Position numbers and translations under genes: made by a program. Source: Luzula sylvatica (Eukaryota > Streptophyta > Magnoliopsida > Poales > Juncaceae). Taken from it: 64,000 bases of DNA. Positions 20,586 through 33,802 of the stretch are shown here, in pieces. The stretch covers positions 52,695,798 to 52,759,797 of the forward strand of contig OX326957.1 in the NCBI GenBank assembly GCA_946800325.1, given 5' to 3'. The first letter of the stretch is position 1. Each line of letters starts with the position of its first letter. The notes under the pieces are model-generated. The model had not been told where the DNA came from and made no database searches. It saw only the letters and a list, made by a program, of their open reading frames with translations.

Positions 20586-23500
20586 ATAAATTGATCATGT
20601 GTCGGATAGGGGATACGCTGAAATAAGAACTTTGAAAATTCAAGAGTTTTTGTTTTTAAATTTACCAACATTCTTATTTTTCACCTATCTTTGAGCTACC
20701 TCATGCAGCCACATCATCATCATTATCATGATTATTAACCATTAGATTGTGTGATGTGGCATCATCACATACATTAATATTATATGTATTATATGTGATC
20801 ATTTAAGACATGCATTTTGCATGAATATTTTTAAGTATTACTTTGAACCATTAGATGTAGTGATGTGATTTAATCTCAATCATTAATTTTTTTGTTAGAT
20901 TTTTTGAAGATTATATTTTGTGTAGTCATTTATGTGTCATTATTTTACACCATGTTTGAAGCATTCTTAGAAACCCACATCATCATATATTAATGATGTG
21001 GCATTTTATTATTGGTTAGAATCAAATTAGACCGAGTCTAATCAATTGTTTAACATTTCACATAAGATTACATGATCAAATGTGAATGTAATGGAATATG
21101 AAAAGTTTATATATGAAATACTAATAATTTAATATGTAATATTATAAACATACAACATATATTAGTATTATTTTTAGAAATTTAATTTTATAAACCCATC
21201 AAATATATTCATTTTAATTTTCTCTTTATTTTGACATCCATATTAGTATAGTTCATACATATCGTTTTTCATAATATCAATTTGTGAAGATATTATGTAA
21301 GAAAATACATTGCAAACAAATACATATTTACATAATATATTTTTAAAAAATTTATTTGCATTATAGACTTTTTAAGTATTATTATTTATTTTTAAAAGTT
21401 ATAACTATAAGAATCTCATATAATGCCTAAGTAGATTATATTTGTGTTTGTAAGCAAACAATTTTTTTTCAAAACATAATAGAATTAAAAAATATTGTAT
21501 CCATCTAAATGAATTTTTAAACTTATAAATACTTATCAAATTGTATTGTTATTTTATGAAATGTAAAATAAATAAAAATTCATATGATAAAAAATAATTT
21601 GTATTTATGTTTATTATAAATTAAATTTTGACATTATTTATTAAATTACTTGAACTATTAAGTTTTATATTATTTTATATTTTCCATTGCATTTAGTCAA
21701 TAAAAAATATTACTACTATATAATTAATAATGTGTTACTACATATGTTGTATGATTCATTATTTTAAGTATTTGATATAGTATGAAATATTGTGAACAAC
21801 GATATAATATTTGATGTTTTGTTTTTTCATAAAATTATATTATATCTTATTCTTATATATATTATATAATGACACTAATGTAAAGTATTATTATTTGATC
21901 AAAAAATATAAGATTTATTGTTATCATAATGTAAAATAATTGTAAACGGTGATGTTTATTAAACGGTGATTTAACGTTACAAGATTGAGAACCTAGCCTA
22001 TCCTTCCGCCTTCCCCATTTTTATCACCAGATTTGCACAATGAAAATGGTATTAGTTTGCGCAATTTCACATTTTTAAATTAAACATGACTTGTATTTTT
22101 TTTTTAAAAAAGCCACTGCTTGTGCCCTTGTATTAGTTGTATTTATACTTTATTGTTTTGTTTAGGAAAAAGAGTTATATCAGATAGACGTTCCTGTTCC
22201 TCACATCACATCTTCGGTTGGGACGAGTGCACAAATTGGCTTGCTGGCTCGAAACACAAAGTTCACCCTATAACTTTGATCGATGTATATTTGGATGTTT
22301 AAGTAAGATGCTGCAGTGCACCGGTTTGCCCACAAAACGTTGGTACCAGTTTGGATTTGTGTGGGGGTATTACCGTATTATGCATGTAAATTGTATAGAA
22401 CAAATATTGCGCTTGTATGTAATAAGATGTATAAAAAAATGTTGAAATTATATGTAACAAGTTGTATAAAACAAATGTTGCAGTTATTGGAAGTTGTATA
22501 AAACTAATGTCGAAGTTGTTTGTAGTAAGCACCATCTGTGGTGCAAGTTTTGTATATAATTGTATTATTGTGGTATTAATTGGTACTGATCATTTTGCAA
22601 GTTGATTCTGATGTTTTCAATCCTAATTTTTAAATACATCATATTTTTTAATAATTGGTACCGATATTAAACATGTACCAATTGGTATCGATCATTTTAC
22701 AATTTGTTATTTCGATCTCTATATTCTCAATTCAATTGGTACCAACCATTTTGCATGTATACCCAACAAAAGCTCAATTTTCATATTATGACTAAAAAAT
22801 AAGTCCAATAACATCAAATTCGCAAATACATCCTAAAATTTCAAAATGAGACAACAAAATTCCAACATTTCATTGAAGTCCAAAAAAAACTAAAATATTA
22901 TAGGAACAGGCACCTCTATAAACCCTAAATTTCCCGAAAAAAATCAACAATTGTTCATGCTCGTTTCTTTTTTCTTTGTTTTAAACAAAATATTTAACAA
23001 AAGTCCGGTTAATTGTCATCGTCAATCAATACGTAATGAGTAAATTTCCGAACATTAAACCTGCTTTCCAAGTATAAGAAACTATCATACAATTGATAGG
23101 TTTCTTTTCCAAGTATAAGTAACTATCTTCAGCACATTCACTGACCTAATAAATACAACAAATATTAAATTAAAAAAATCACAATGTAATCAATTTAATG
23201 GAATTTAAAAGTACACTTGTATAAATGAAGAACATACCTGAAATTCAGTCTCTTCATCGTCGCTAGATTGTGTTGGCAGAATTATAGAGTTTGGTTTAAG
23301 GTGCGGGAAACGCTTTTCTTCTGTTTATAGAGTTTGGTACTTAAAATTGAGAAAAAAATGAAACAAAATTATGAATACTCAAGTGAATACAGGGAAAGAT
23401 CTTTAAGTACTTTAAGTACTCAAGTGAATACAGGGAAACGCTTTTCTTCTGTTTATAGAGTTTAAGGTGCGGGAAAGATCTTTAAGTACCAAAAGATTGA

Positions 23501-24826
23501 TAATTGAAGTATCTTTGCTCTCTCGTATGTATAGAGAGAGATGGGCTATGGTGCTTTTAATTGCAACAAACTAGGGAGATTGTCTTTTTTTTTGTCCCGT
23601 TAGAGAACTTGATGTTGGTGCTCTTATTTATTTTTTTGTCCGTTTGATTTAATTAAGATTCGTGCATGATGTATTAAATATACTTCTCTAACGTTGTTGC
23701 TTGTATTAATATTTTCTCATCGTAATAAATAATAATCCATGTACATCTTCTTCTTTACCCATTTAAAACGTTTCCCATCTTTCTCCAAGTTCCAAACTGA
23801 TGAAGAACTCTTCAATCTTGGTTCTCGTGAAGAATTCTCCGACGATAACTTCTCTACGAGATGGATCTCTCTCTAGTCGTGTGATTGTCGCCAAGGTAGT
23901 AATATAGTCTTGATTTTCTTGCTCTAGGGAGATTGTCTTTTCTACTCAACGATATCTCTTTATTGCAACAAACTTTCTCTTTTGTTTCTCACTCGGCGCA
24001 ATCCACTCCTCTTTCATTGGATGCAATCGAATTTCTTTCCTTATGCAATGGAGGATTCTTTTCTTGAATTGGTTTTCTTCAACAGCAAAGGTACCCGGAT
24101 TGAATTAATTCAGCCTAATTAGTAATTACACGAAGAAATTACAAGAATTAAATGAGCATTCTCTGAAAATGATGGTGAAGATTGTAATCAATTTAATCAA
24201 TTTTAGTCCAATTTAATCGATTCAGCCCAATTTAGTTAATTTCAGTCACTAGGATCATTTTTTAAAGTGGTGTAGGTTTTATTTAACAAATAAAGGACAT
24301 TTACAAGTTATGTACTAGAAAATAGTGATTCTCTTAGTTCACTACAATTATGATGTTTGCACCTAAACGGCTAAACCCCTTAACTTCTCTAAGTTTGTAG
24401 TTTGTTGCAGGCGCTTCGTAGTTTGTTACGTACTCTTCGTCTCCGCAATGGTCTCACCGTTTTGAGAAGGAAACCATTCTCTGTGAAAGAAAGCTAAATA
24501 CAACGGAAAAAGAAGTACAACTAATTAGGACACTATTTGATTACATGTGAGGAAAAATAATTATTTGATGCATTTATAAAATATTTGACATTTTGTGTTG
24601 ATGGATTATATTGTGTTATGAAATCTCTTTTTCTGTTACGATGTTGTCGATGTTTTGTGTTATGAATTTGTATTTATGAAACTATATGTGATTGTATTTA
24701 TGTTATGAATTATATTTTTTGTTTAGTTGCATTAAGAATTGCAATGTGAGCAAATGAATGCGAGGATTGGCGTTTTAAGTTCGCAACTTCAATACATCTC
24801 ACTTGTGTCATGGCAGAATTAGTGAA
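20586..24826. other. AT-rich intergenic region with short repeats
   Basis: No convincing gene. At 22166-22310 an AG acceptor precedes a frame reading ELYQIDVPVPHITSSVGTSA, a possible captured exon of unknown origin. At 22560-22760 GGTACC/ACCAAT-rich DNA resembles 35750-36250. At 23290-23490 short blocks are duplicated in scrambled order. At 23545-23570 a GGGCTATGGTGCTTTTAA sequence also occurs, inverted, at 34051-34076. Confidence 0.5.
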
Positions 24827-24947
24827 TTTTTTGTTTGTTTGAAAGAATACCAAAATGGTATCCCGTCATATTTTATAAATGAAAAAAAGTATCTACATTT
24901 TTATACTCCGGAGAGTTTACATTTTTATACTCGGGAGAGTTTGTTTC

Positions 24948-27900
24948 CTAAGCTAACCGGGCCGTCGTGGGCACCCTAGTTCTATTTGCTCTCCAAGCTA
25001 ATAGCTCTTCCCTTGCTTTTGTCGCCGTCGCGGAGGGTGGGTTCACTATGTTCCTAAATATTCTAGCGTTTCTCTCCTTCCATACGTGCCACGAAGTCGT
25101 AGCCCACATTTCGTCCCATTCTTTTCTCATATCTTTTTGGACTTTCTTTCTATTTTCCGACCATGTCATTTGTAAGTTTGTTTCGGTCGTGAATTGGTGC
25201 GTGTTGTTTTCATATGCTTGCATTATCATCCATACGTCTTTTGTGTATGTGCATTGGACGAACAAGTGATATGCCGATTCATCTTCTATCGCACATAATG
25301 AACATGTTGTTGGGTGCGGCCACCCTTTTTTAACTAAGACGTCGGTTGTATTTAGCTTTTCTAGCATCATCAACCATATAAATGTTTTTATTTTTGGTGG
25401 TACTTTCATTTTCCATAGTCGTGTAGCCCATTCCATCTTGACTCCCGGATTTCTTAAAAACGTATACGCCACTTTGGATGTTAGCACTCCGTCCTTTGAC
25501 CATTTGCATGTTATTTCATCGGAATTGTCATCTTTAATGATTGATGCTAGGTAAACGGATAGGAGTTTCTCTAAATCCTTGATGAAATACGATGCCTTGG
25601 ACGTCGGTATACTCACAATGTCCCTCACCTCTTCTATTCCATAGATAGAGGCTATTGTTTTTGTCCATAGACAATTTTTTTCTTTGCCTATTTTCCAAAG
25701 ACATTTGAGTAATAGTGCTTCGTTTTTTGTTTCCATGTTATGTATACCTGAACCTCCATTTTGTTTTGGTAGTGTTATTTTTTCCCAATTTACAATACAA
25801 TTGCCCGGTTTACACGTTTCGTTTCCTTTCCATAAAAATGCCCTTATTGCTTTGTTTATTTCTTTGATCACCCATTTTGGTAGTTGTAGTACTTGCATGT
25901 AGTGTGTTGGGATGGATGTCAAGGTTGCTTGCGCAAGCGTGAGTCCCCCCCCCCCATTGATAGGAGCTTTCCTTTCCAAGATGCCACTTTGGATTGGATT
26001 TTCTTGATCAACGGTAGGTATATGATTTTCTTTGGTTTGGTGGCGGATAGAGGTAGGCCAAGGTATTTTATTGGCGTATCTTGTTTTCGGCATTTTAGTA
26101 TTCGCGCTATTGTATCGTCCAACTCGGTTGGTACATTAAATGTCGAAAAACCGATTTTTTCCCAATTAACTTGAAGACCCGTTATTTCTCTGAATAACTC
26201 AATCGCGGCCGTAATTATCTTTAGGTTTTGTGGCGATGCCTCAACAAATAATAGCGTGTCATCCGCAAATTGGAGTATTTGCGTTTCTACGTTTGATGAT
26301 CTTGTTAGAAGTGGGTTTATTTTTTTTATTATTGCTTGTAGTACATCTATCGCCAAGTCAAATAATAGTGGGGAAAGGGGATCACCTTGTCTTAATCCTT
26401 TTTGGTGGAAGAAATATGGCGATGTTTGTCCATTAATTTGTATTGCCGATGACGAGGATATAAGTATATTTTTTATCCAAAGTACCCACTTTGTTGGGAA
26501 GTTCCTAACCCTTAATAATTCCAAAATGAATTCCCATGATATATTGTCAAAAGCCTTTTTAATATCAATTTTCAACATTATCGTTGGGATTTTATTTTTC
26601 TTGTAGTAGTTTACGAATTCTCTTGCCGCGAGGTACGAATCCGTTGTTGATCTATTTTTTACAAATGCGGATTGATTTGCGTGAATTAGATTTTCCATTA
26701 TCGGTCCCAATCTCTCGGCCATGATTTTCGAGATTATTTTGATTGGGGAGTTTATTACACTAATTGGCCTAAACTCCTCAATTTTCGTTGCCCCTTTAGT
26801 TTTCGGAACTAGGGTGATGTTCGCTTGATTTATCCTCCATAGGTCTAATTTATTTTCTTGGAAGTGTTGTATTATTTTGTTGAAATCGTGTTTTAGTGTC
26901 CCAAAACGTTTTAATGTATTCGGCGGGTAGTCCGTCCGGACCCGTTGTTTTTCTCAATTTTATTTTTTGGATCGCTTTGTTTATTTCTTCTTGCGTGATG
27001 TCCTCGGCTAGTGAAGCGATTTGGGCGGCAATTCCCGTTTCCTCATCCTCTAATAAGGCACTCAAGTCTGTCAATTGCGAGTTTGCCTTGGAGCCCATTG
27101 TGTTTCTAAAGTGGTCATAGAATATTTGGATTATTTGATCCGAGTCCGTTATTTTTCCCCGGTTTGTTTCTATTTCATGTATAAAGTTTTTATTTCTTCT
27201 TGATGAGGCCATTGTGTGAAAGTACGCGTTGTTTTTGTCTCCTAGTTTGATCCATTTCGCGGAACTTCGTTGTTGCCATTTTAATTCCGATTGTCTCCTA
27301 GTTTGATCCATTTCGCGGAACTTCGTTGTTGCCATTTTAATTCCGATTGTAGCGCCAATTCTTGCGCCTTTATTTTGACCTCCACTCTTAATTCTTTTTC
27401 GTTCGGGGATAGTGTTCTTATTTCTTCCATTTTGTCCAATAGTTGTATCACTTCTTTGCATGATACAAGATTTTGGTCAATGTTTCCTATATTTTCTTTT
27501 GCCCATTCGGCCATTAATTTGTTTCGTTGCCTTGCATATTTTTACTATGAATTCCTTTGTCGGGTTGTCGGACGTTTGATCACTTTCCCAAATTTGTAAG
27601 AATTTTTCTCGTCCAATGGCCGTTGCCAACCATGAGCGTTCTAGTTTATTGTTTATCATTTGTGGTCTTGCTTGTTTGTTGAGTGTTAGTTTTATAGGTA
27701 TATGATCCGAGGTGATCGTTGGAATTGGAATTGCGTTCGCTATTGTGTTTAGAGTTAGGAAGTGGTTGGAGATTAGGGCTCGGTCCAATTTTGATAGTGT
27801 CGGGTTAGGAGTCTTGCTTGACCATGTGAAGCTTCTTCCCGTTGTGGGTACTTCTAGTAGGTTGGATGAGGCTATGTATTCATTAAACGCTCTTATATGC

Positions 27901-28391
27901 GTAGGCAAATGGCCATTTCCCGTTGACTCATTTGGTTGCCTAATTAAGTTGAAATCCTCCAACACTATGTAAGGGATATTGTTTGGTGCTATGTCTTTTA
28001 TTTCTAGGAGGAAATTTTCTTTTTCATTTTGGTTAATTGGTCCATATGAATTTATTATCATAAACTCGAAACCGTTCATTAATCTTAACGTTGTTGCAAG
28101 GCAGAAACTACCTTTTTGCACTCCTTGTAGTTGGAATTCGTCCGACCATGACGTGAGTATTCCCCCTCTACTATGGTTTGCGTTTATGAATTTGAAGTTG
28201 TTTATGTTTGGTGGGCACATGCTTTTCATATATAATAGTGAAGTTGCGTTGTTTTTAGTTTCTTGGATACAAAATATGTTACAACTAGCGCTTCGAGTGG
28301 TGTCTTTAATAAGTCTACACTTATCACGACCACCACTATCCCGTACATTCCATAATAGAATAGAAAGAAAGTTAAATAGTTTTAGAGTCAT
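24948..28391 (-). pseudogene. LINE ORF2: endonuclease and reverse transcriptase
   Basis: Order from the N-terminus: apurinic endonuclease-like domain (28391 to about 27700) with WNVRDSGGRDK, CIQETK, a VLEDFNLIR box (usual GDFN, here Glu for Gly) and SDHIPI; then reverse transcriptase with GPDGLPAEYIKTFW, IDIKKAFDNISWEF (motif A), GLRQGDPLSPLLFDL and FADDTLLFVEA (motif C). The C-terminal zinc-binding region reads PPKIKTFIWLMMLEKLNT and CSLCAIEDESAYHLFVQC. Inactivating features: a 56-bp tandem duplication at 27237-27348 that repeats ELKWQQRSSAKWIKLGD and shifts the frame, a 1-bp loss near 26890, a frameshift in a ten-C run near 25950, and a shift near 27480. Confidence 0.95.
27237..27348. repeat. 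56-bp perfect tandem duplication inside LINE ORF2
   Basis: Units 27237-27292 and 27293-27348 look identical. Because 56 is not a multiple of three, the duplication itself inactivates ORF2. Identity of the units suggests it is recent. Confidence 0.92.
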
Positions 28392-28720
28392 TACAAAACG
28401 ATTATTTTAATGGCCCTAGTGGCTTAATTGACGAGTTTCCTTAAAACGGTCCTCCCGGTCGGAAGCTGCTGGATTCTTCCCCGTAATCCACTCTTTCATT
28501 GTATCTATCATCGGAATCGTCTTTTGTTCCTGAGTCTGCTATTCGGGTTTGAGATAAGAAATTGCATACATTACTTTCCATTGATTGTGTCGCAATTATT
28601 GATTTTACAAGCCCCTATGAGCCTTCCTTTATTTCGTTTTTTTTTGTTTTTTGTCATATATGTTGTTACTGCCAGAGGTCCTGGATCAGAGTTGGTAGCG
28701 CGATTTTTTTCTATTTTTTT

Positions 28721-31700
28721 TTATATGTTCGCTGCATATGGGCGATATGTGCTTTTGGGTTTATTTAGTGTCATTTGTATATTCTCATTAGTCTCTATAA
28801 ATTTTTTTTGTTTTAGGCCACACATTGTCCTTAGAGTTTGAATCTCTTCATTTAGCAATCCTTTCGGATCTTTGGCTTCCTTTCTTAAGGCATTTATGTA
28901 TTTCTTGGCCAAATTTATATTATTTTTCGTTTTATTTGTCCTTGATTTTATTTTTAGGGGTTTGTGTGTTGTTCCATCAGCAAATCTTGCAATTTCGATG
29001 CTTCTATTTGTTTTTCTTACTTTTGTTTGACTTTCTTTTCCTGATTGTGGCTTTATTTTAATCATATCTTGATTGTCATTCGGCCCAGTTATTTTAAGGG
29101 AAATTTTCAAAAAAACCCCTATCTTTTTTGGATATTCTAAAAAACCCCTTATCTTTTTGGAAACTCCAAAAAACCCCATCTACCAAACTTTTAGTTTCAA
29201 ATACCCCCCTATGGAGTTAAAATTAACTATGGATGATGTTAAATATTTTTTTATGACCAAAATACCCTTCATTTTACATATTTAGTAATTAAAATAATGT
29301 TTTTGTTATTTGTATTCATTTTTAAAAAGCCCTAATTTTTTTTTGCTTATAATAATTTTTAAAAAATAATTGTCATATGTTATATGTTATATAATTTTAA
29401 TATTTCATACATTACATATATTTGACTTTCATAATTTTTTATTGAAAAAATAACATAAAATAATAATAAGATGAACAACAATATTAAAAGAACACCTTGC
29501 AAATATTTAAAAATTGAAATATCATGAATCTATTAAAAGCATACATAAAAGAAGAACGAAAATAAAATTTAAATAGATGTTTAAAGAAATATTTTTCTTT
29601 TAGTATATTTTCAAGGTGTTTATTTTATTATTATCTGATGTTAGTTTTTCATGAATAATAAATGAAATGTTAAAATTATACAAACACAACATTTAATAAT
29701 TTTATTTTTGTGAAATCATTATATGTTAAAAATTATTTATGAATTTTTTTAAAACTAATAAAATTAATGAAAAAATAACAAAAATATACATATGAAAATA
29801 GAAGGGTATTTTGGTCAAAAAAAAATTTAACACCATCCATGGTTAGTTTTAACCCCTATAGTGGGTATTTGAAAATAAAAATTTGGTAGAGGGGTTTTTT
29901 TGGAGTTTCCAAAAAGATAGGGAGTTTTTTAGAATATCCAAAAAAGATACGGGGGTTTCGAAAATTTCCCTTATTATTTTATGTTATTTTTTCAATAAAA
30001 AGTTATGAAAGTCAAATATATGTAATGTATGAAATATTAAAATTATATAAATATAACATATGACAATTATTTTTTTAAAATTATTATAAGCAAAAAAAGA
30101 ATTAGGGCTTTTTTAAAATTAATACAAATAACAAAAACATTATTTTAATTACTAAATATGTAAAATGAAGGGTATTTTGGTCATAAAAAAATATTTAACA
30201 CCATCCATAGTTAATTTTAACATCATAGGGGGATATTTGAAAATAAAAGTTTTGTATAGGGGTTTTTTTGGAGTTTCCAAAAATATAGGGGGTTTTTTAG
30301 AATATCCAAAAAAGATAGGGGGTTTTTTGAAAATTTCCCTTATTTTAATTGATATGCTATGGGTTTGAGGGATACCTATTTTCATTGGGCTTGTGACACC
30401 GGGCTTCTCTTTTTCTGCCTTGCTTGTTCCCGACATCTGCAGACGTGCCTTCTCTTTGTCTTGACGTGTGACATGTCCTCTTGCCTCACTTCCCACGGCT
30501 CCGTCTTGTCTTTGTACTGGCTGCACTGGAGTGTGCTCGGTAGTCGAAATCTGCACACGTTCCCTCTCTTGTTGGCCTCTCAAGCCATGCGCTTGCAGTA
30601 CCCTGTCAGTTTTGTTCGTACCCTGATTTGACATCGGTTCCCGTACTCGCCCTCTTGCTAGTGCGAACTCCATTGCTGAGTCCAGAGCTTTCTCGGTTAC
30701 CGATTTGAGTTGTTGTCCTTCTGGTTGTTCCATGCATGTTAATCCTTCTCGGTCAGTTTCTCACTTAACACCCATGGAGTCATCTTGTCCTTATCTGTTG
30801 AAGGCGGTGCCAAATTCCAGAGGTTGAACAGTAGCTGACTCCACTCCTTCTTTGTTTTTGGTTCCTGCGGCGTCATTATTCTTCTTGGCATTTTCGATGA
30901 GTTATCACTTACAAAATCTGAACGTTGGATCGATTTGTATGTGTCTTGTAAATCGGGTTGTTCCTCCTCAGGGCCCGCCAGTATTTGCAGGTAACTTGTT
31001 TGTATTTCGAGATCGGTGGGCGTGGTATTCGGTGGCCTGAGGTAGTTGTGTCTTTCGTTAAGCACCGAGATGGACTTAATTTGTATTTCCCTCTCATATC
31101 CATCTACTAGCATTCCCATTTCCGTCGGGATCCAGTCCAGGTTGTGGGCTGCTGTCATCATTGGGAGAGAGTCGAGTGATTCTAGGTTCGAGAGCGGCTC
31201 GTGGTCTAGGATAACCCCGAATACTTGTGTTATGGCCTCCAGCTCCCATCGGGCACCATGAATGGAGGGGGAGATTCATCAACTCGATCCATACTATGTG
31301 GTTATAGTATACGACCTTTCCCCCCATTGCGAGACACCACGGATAGCATACAAAACCAGCTCTTTTTAGTGGCTCGAGCTTTGTTTGCATGAAGTAGTCT
31401 CGGTCCATGTTCTTTGGCAATTTGACCAAATACTTGTCGTCCGTCCAGTATACAAGTTCGAAAGAACTCTGCCAGTTGTTGCAGTTCTGGAGAAGTATTC
31501 TGACAGTGTTCAATTCGTGGTGACGCACGTACCTCGCATCCACAATTACCGCTCGGTTGAGTTCTTTGGTCTCGTTTTGGTGATCAGCGTTTTCCTTAAT
31601 GTATACATAGGTTTTGAGCTTCCTATCTTTTTTCATTACCTCGCTCGCCGGTCTTCCTCTCGGGACCATTGCACTTAGCAGCCCCATTTTCTCTTTTCTT

Positions 31701-32281
31701 ACCGGACATTGGACGTACAGGTGGCCGACCCTATAGCAGTATGAGCAGGCTCTCGGCTTTCTGCATGTTACCGTTTCATGACCGGATTGCACACATTTGA
31801 GACATCTATCCTTACATGATGGATGGTTCGGATCCGGTGGGAATACCGGAGGCGTTTTCGGGAAGAGTGACGGGCCTGGCGAGAGAGCCCTCTTCCTGCT
31901 CGTTTCTCCGTTGGTTTGTATCCTTTCTCTTCCCGTAATCGGGGCGTTCATCCTTTGGCCTTGGTCCTGCACCCGTGTCCAGGTCTGCGTCATCCTTGTC
32001 GAGTTGTTTCTTGCGACATTTCTTCCTTGCATTGTTGTGTTTGTGTGATTTCGTGGGTTCTGGTTTTTGTGGGGGTTGTGGCTTCGTTTGTAGGGGTTAT
32101 ATGGTCTGAAGGAGGTGAAGGTAACTCTCTGTACCTGCTTCCATCCATCTCCCACCTCTACATTTCTCCTTTTTGTGTAGGAATGGTGAACTCCATTAAT
32201 TTTGCTCCTGTGTTGGGTTGGGATTTGCTGAAATCGCCTTTGTTGCTCCAGTCGCGCTTTCTGAGGTAGGGGACGCTCCAT
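28721..32281 (-). pseudogene. LINE ORF1: DUF4283/zinc-knuckle RNA-binding protein
   Basis: Minus strand. The region 31650-31820 encodes two CX2CX4HX4C zinc knuckles, CLKCVQSGHETVTC and CSYCYRVGHLYVQC, followed by a globular part with ELVYWTDDKYLVKLPKNMDR and FVCYPWCLA typical of plant LINE ORF1. A frameshift near 31250 (after NLPLHSWCP) moves the reading into ELEAITQVFGVILDHEPLS and NLDWIPTEMG. A further piece at 30733-30360 is Arg/Gln-rich and is cut by the Mutator-like insertion. Removing that insertion and one copy of its 9-bp target duplication restores continuous reading into TGPNDNQDMIKIKPQ at 29088. Confidence 0.85.
29098..30339. mobile_element. Mutator-like element, nonautonomous, with ~370-bp TIRs
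   Basis: Ends GGGAAATTTTCAAAAAA and its complement. Flanked by a perfect 9-bp target duplication TTATTTTAA (29089-29097 and 30340-30348). Left inverted repeat about 29098-29466; right about 29971-30339. The interior contains a third terminus in right-end orientation (about 29790-29970, ending TTTCCC at 29970). It interrupts LINE ORF1, and the empty-site reading frame is intact across the target. No transposase is encoded. Confidence 0.92.
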
Positions 32282-32566
32282 GATGGTTCCCTTTGTTCAG
32301 AATTAGTGAAATTGGGGATACCTTTTCTTTTTAAGAAAAAAACAATACCAGTTCTGAAAAACAGAGTAAATTGAACTAATAAAACAATTATAGTGATGGA
32401 GAAGAGAATCAATGGCACTAAAAGAAGAATGAGATAAATGGACTAGATACAAAAGGAGAATCTCAGCTACACTACAACCAGATAATTTCGCGGCTAGTAG
32501 GTGAACTTAGAAGGTGAAGGGACCTGAGAGAGCCATCTCGCCAGAGAGAGTTGACCTCTGAATATT

Positions 32567-33793
32567 GGAAAATTTTGGTATCTAGACCAAATAAGTTTGG
32601 TATTACCAAAAATAGACCAACTAGTTTCAAAATTTGAGAAATAACACTCTCGACCTTTCAAAAGTCGAGAGATTGCTAAACTACTAGACCTTTCAAAAGT
32701 CGAGCGTTTTTATGCCATAATTAACATAACTAATTACTTCAAAATAACGCTCGACATTTCAAAAGTCGAACGCTTCTGCTCGACTTTTCAAAGGTTGAAC
32801 GATTTCTTGATTTTTGCGCCCCCCCTCGGTAACCGGTGAGAATTTATACCCAACACCCAACTCCCACCCGCTCAATTTTAGAGGATTTTTGAAGTAGATA
32901 TATTTTGCTGTTGTTTAACTAGTATAGGTTAGGGTTAGCATACTATAAATAGAGTGACTTGTCATTGTAACAGTAATTAAGTGGAATAAAATGAATTTGT
33001 ATAAAATCTAATCCTAATAGAAGGGTATATTTGCAAAATTCACCTGTTAAGAGTTCCATATGGCTGGTTTCAATTGCTAAACAAGTCATTAAATCGCCAA
33101 AAAATCTCGTGATTATGTATATACCTCTCATACTCCATTACACTCCTTAAAAAAGATAATAAACTGATTATATGAATCTAAACTGACATCAGTTGCTACC
33201 AAGTTGTGTTGTTTGGATACGGCGATACGGTTACGCATATCGGATACGGCGATACGATAATTTAACATATGATTTAGGATACGATACGCGTATCGGATAC
33301 GGATAGATTTTGATTTTTTGAAGTATCCGCGCAATATAGCTACCAAGACGAGATAAATTACCATGAAGAAGTATATTACCATTGCAGTTGGAGTTGGGTG
33401 GGAGTTGGGTGGGAGATAAATTACCATGAAGAAGTATAAATTACCGTGAAGACGCAAATATATCTACTTCAAAAATTCTCTAAAATTGAGCGGGTGGGAG
33501 TTGGGTGTTGGGTATAAATTCTCACCGGTTACCGAGGAGGACGCAGAAATCAAGAAATCGTTCAACCTTTGAAAAGTCGAGCAGAAGCTTTCGACTTTTG
33601 AAATGTCGAGCGTTATTTTGAAGTAATTAGTTATGTTAATTAAGGCATAAAAACGCTCGACTTTTGAAAGGTCGAATAGTTTAGCAATCTCTCGACTTTT
33701 GAAAGGTCGAGAGTGTTATTTCTCAAATTTTGAAACTTGTTGGTTTATTTTTGGTAATACCAAACTTATTTGGTCTAGATACCAAAATTTCCC
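32567..33793. mobile_element. Mutator-like element with ~340-bp TIRs containing hairpin arrays
   Basis: Ends GGAAAATTTTGGTATCTAGA and its complement. Perfect 9-bp duplication CTGAATATT at 32558-32566 and 33794-33802. Terminal repeats span about 32567-32908 and 33452-33793. Each carries four short palindromes built on CTCGACCTTTCAAAAGTCGAG. The interior (32909-33451) includes a GATACGG repeat cassette (33210-33340) related to 17620-17850. No transposase is visible. Confidence 0.93.
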
Positions 33794-33802
33794 CTGAATA
33801 TT

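Larger units (their letters stand above)
24827..32566 (-). mobile_element. L1-like LINE (non-LTR retrotransposon), decayed and interrupted
   Basis: Minus-strand element with ORF1 (32281-28721) and ORF2 (28391-24948). The 3' UTR contains two direct copies of a GAGTATAAAAATGTA sequence, and the element ends in an A-rich tail (CAAACAAACAAAAAA) near 24827-24842. A Mutator-like element interrupts ORF1 at 29098-30339, and another (32567-33793) lies in the 5' region. The upstream limit is uncertain; sequence resuming at 33803 may still belong to the LINE leader or be host DNA. I did not find a target-site duplication. Confidence 0.9.

Noticed and set aside
20342..20671. 109-codon minus-strand frame
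   Set aside because: It reads AT-rich fold-back element sequence dominated by Ile, Asn, Tyr and Phe.
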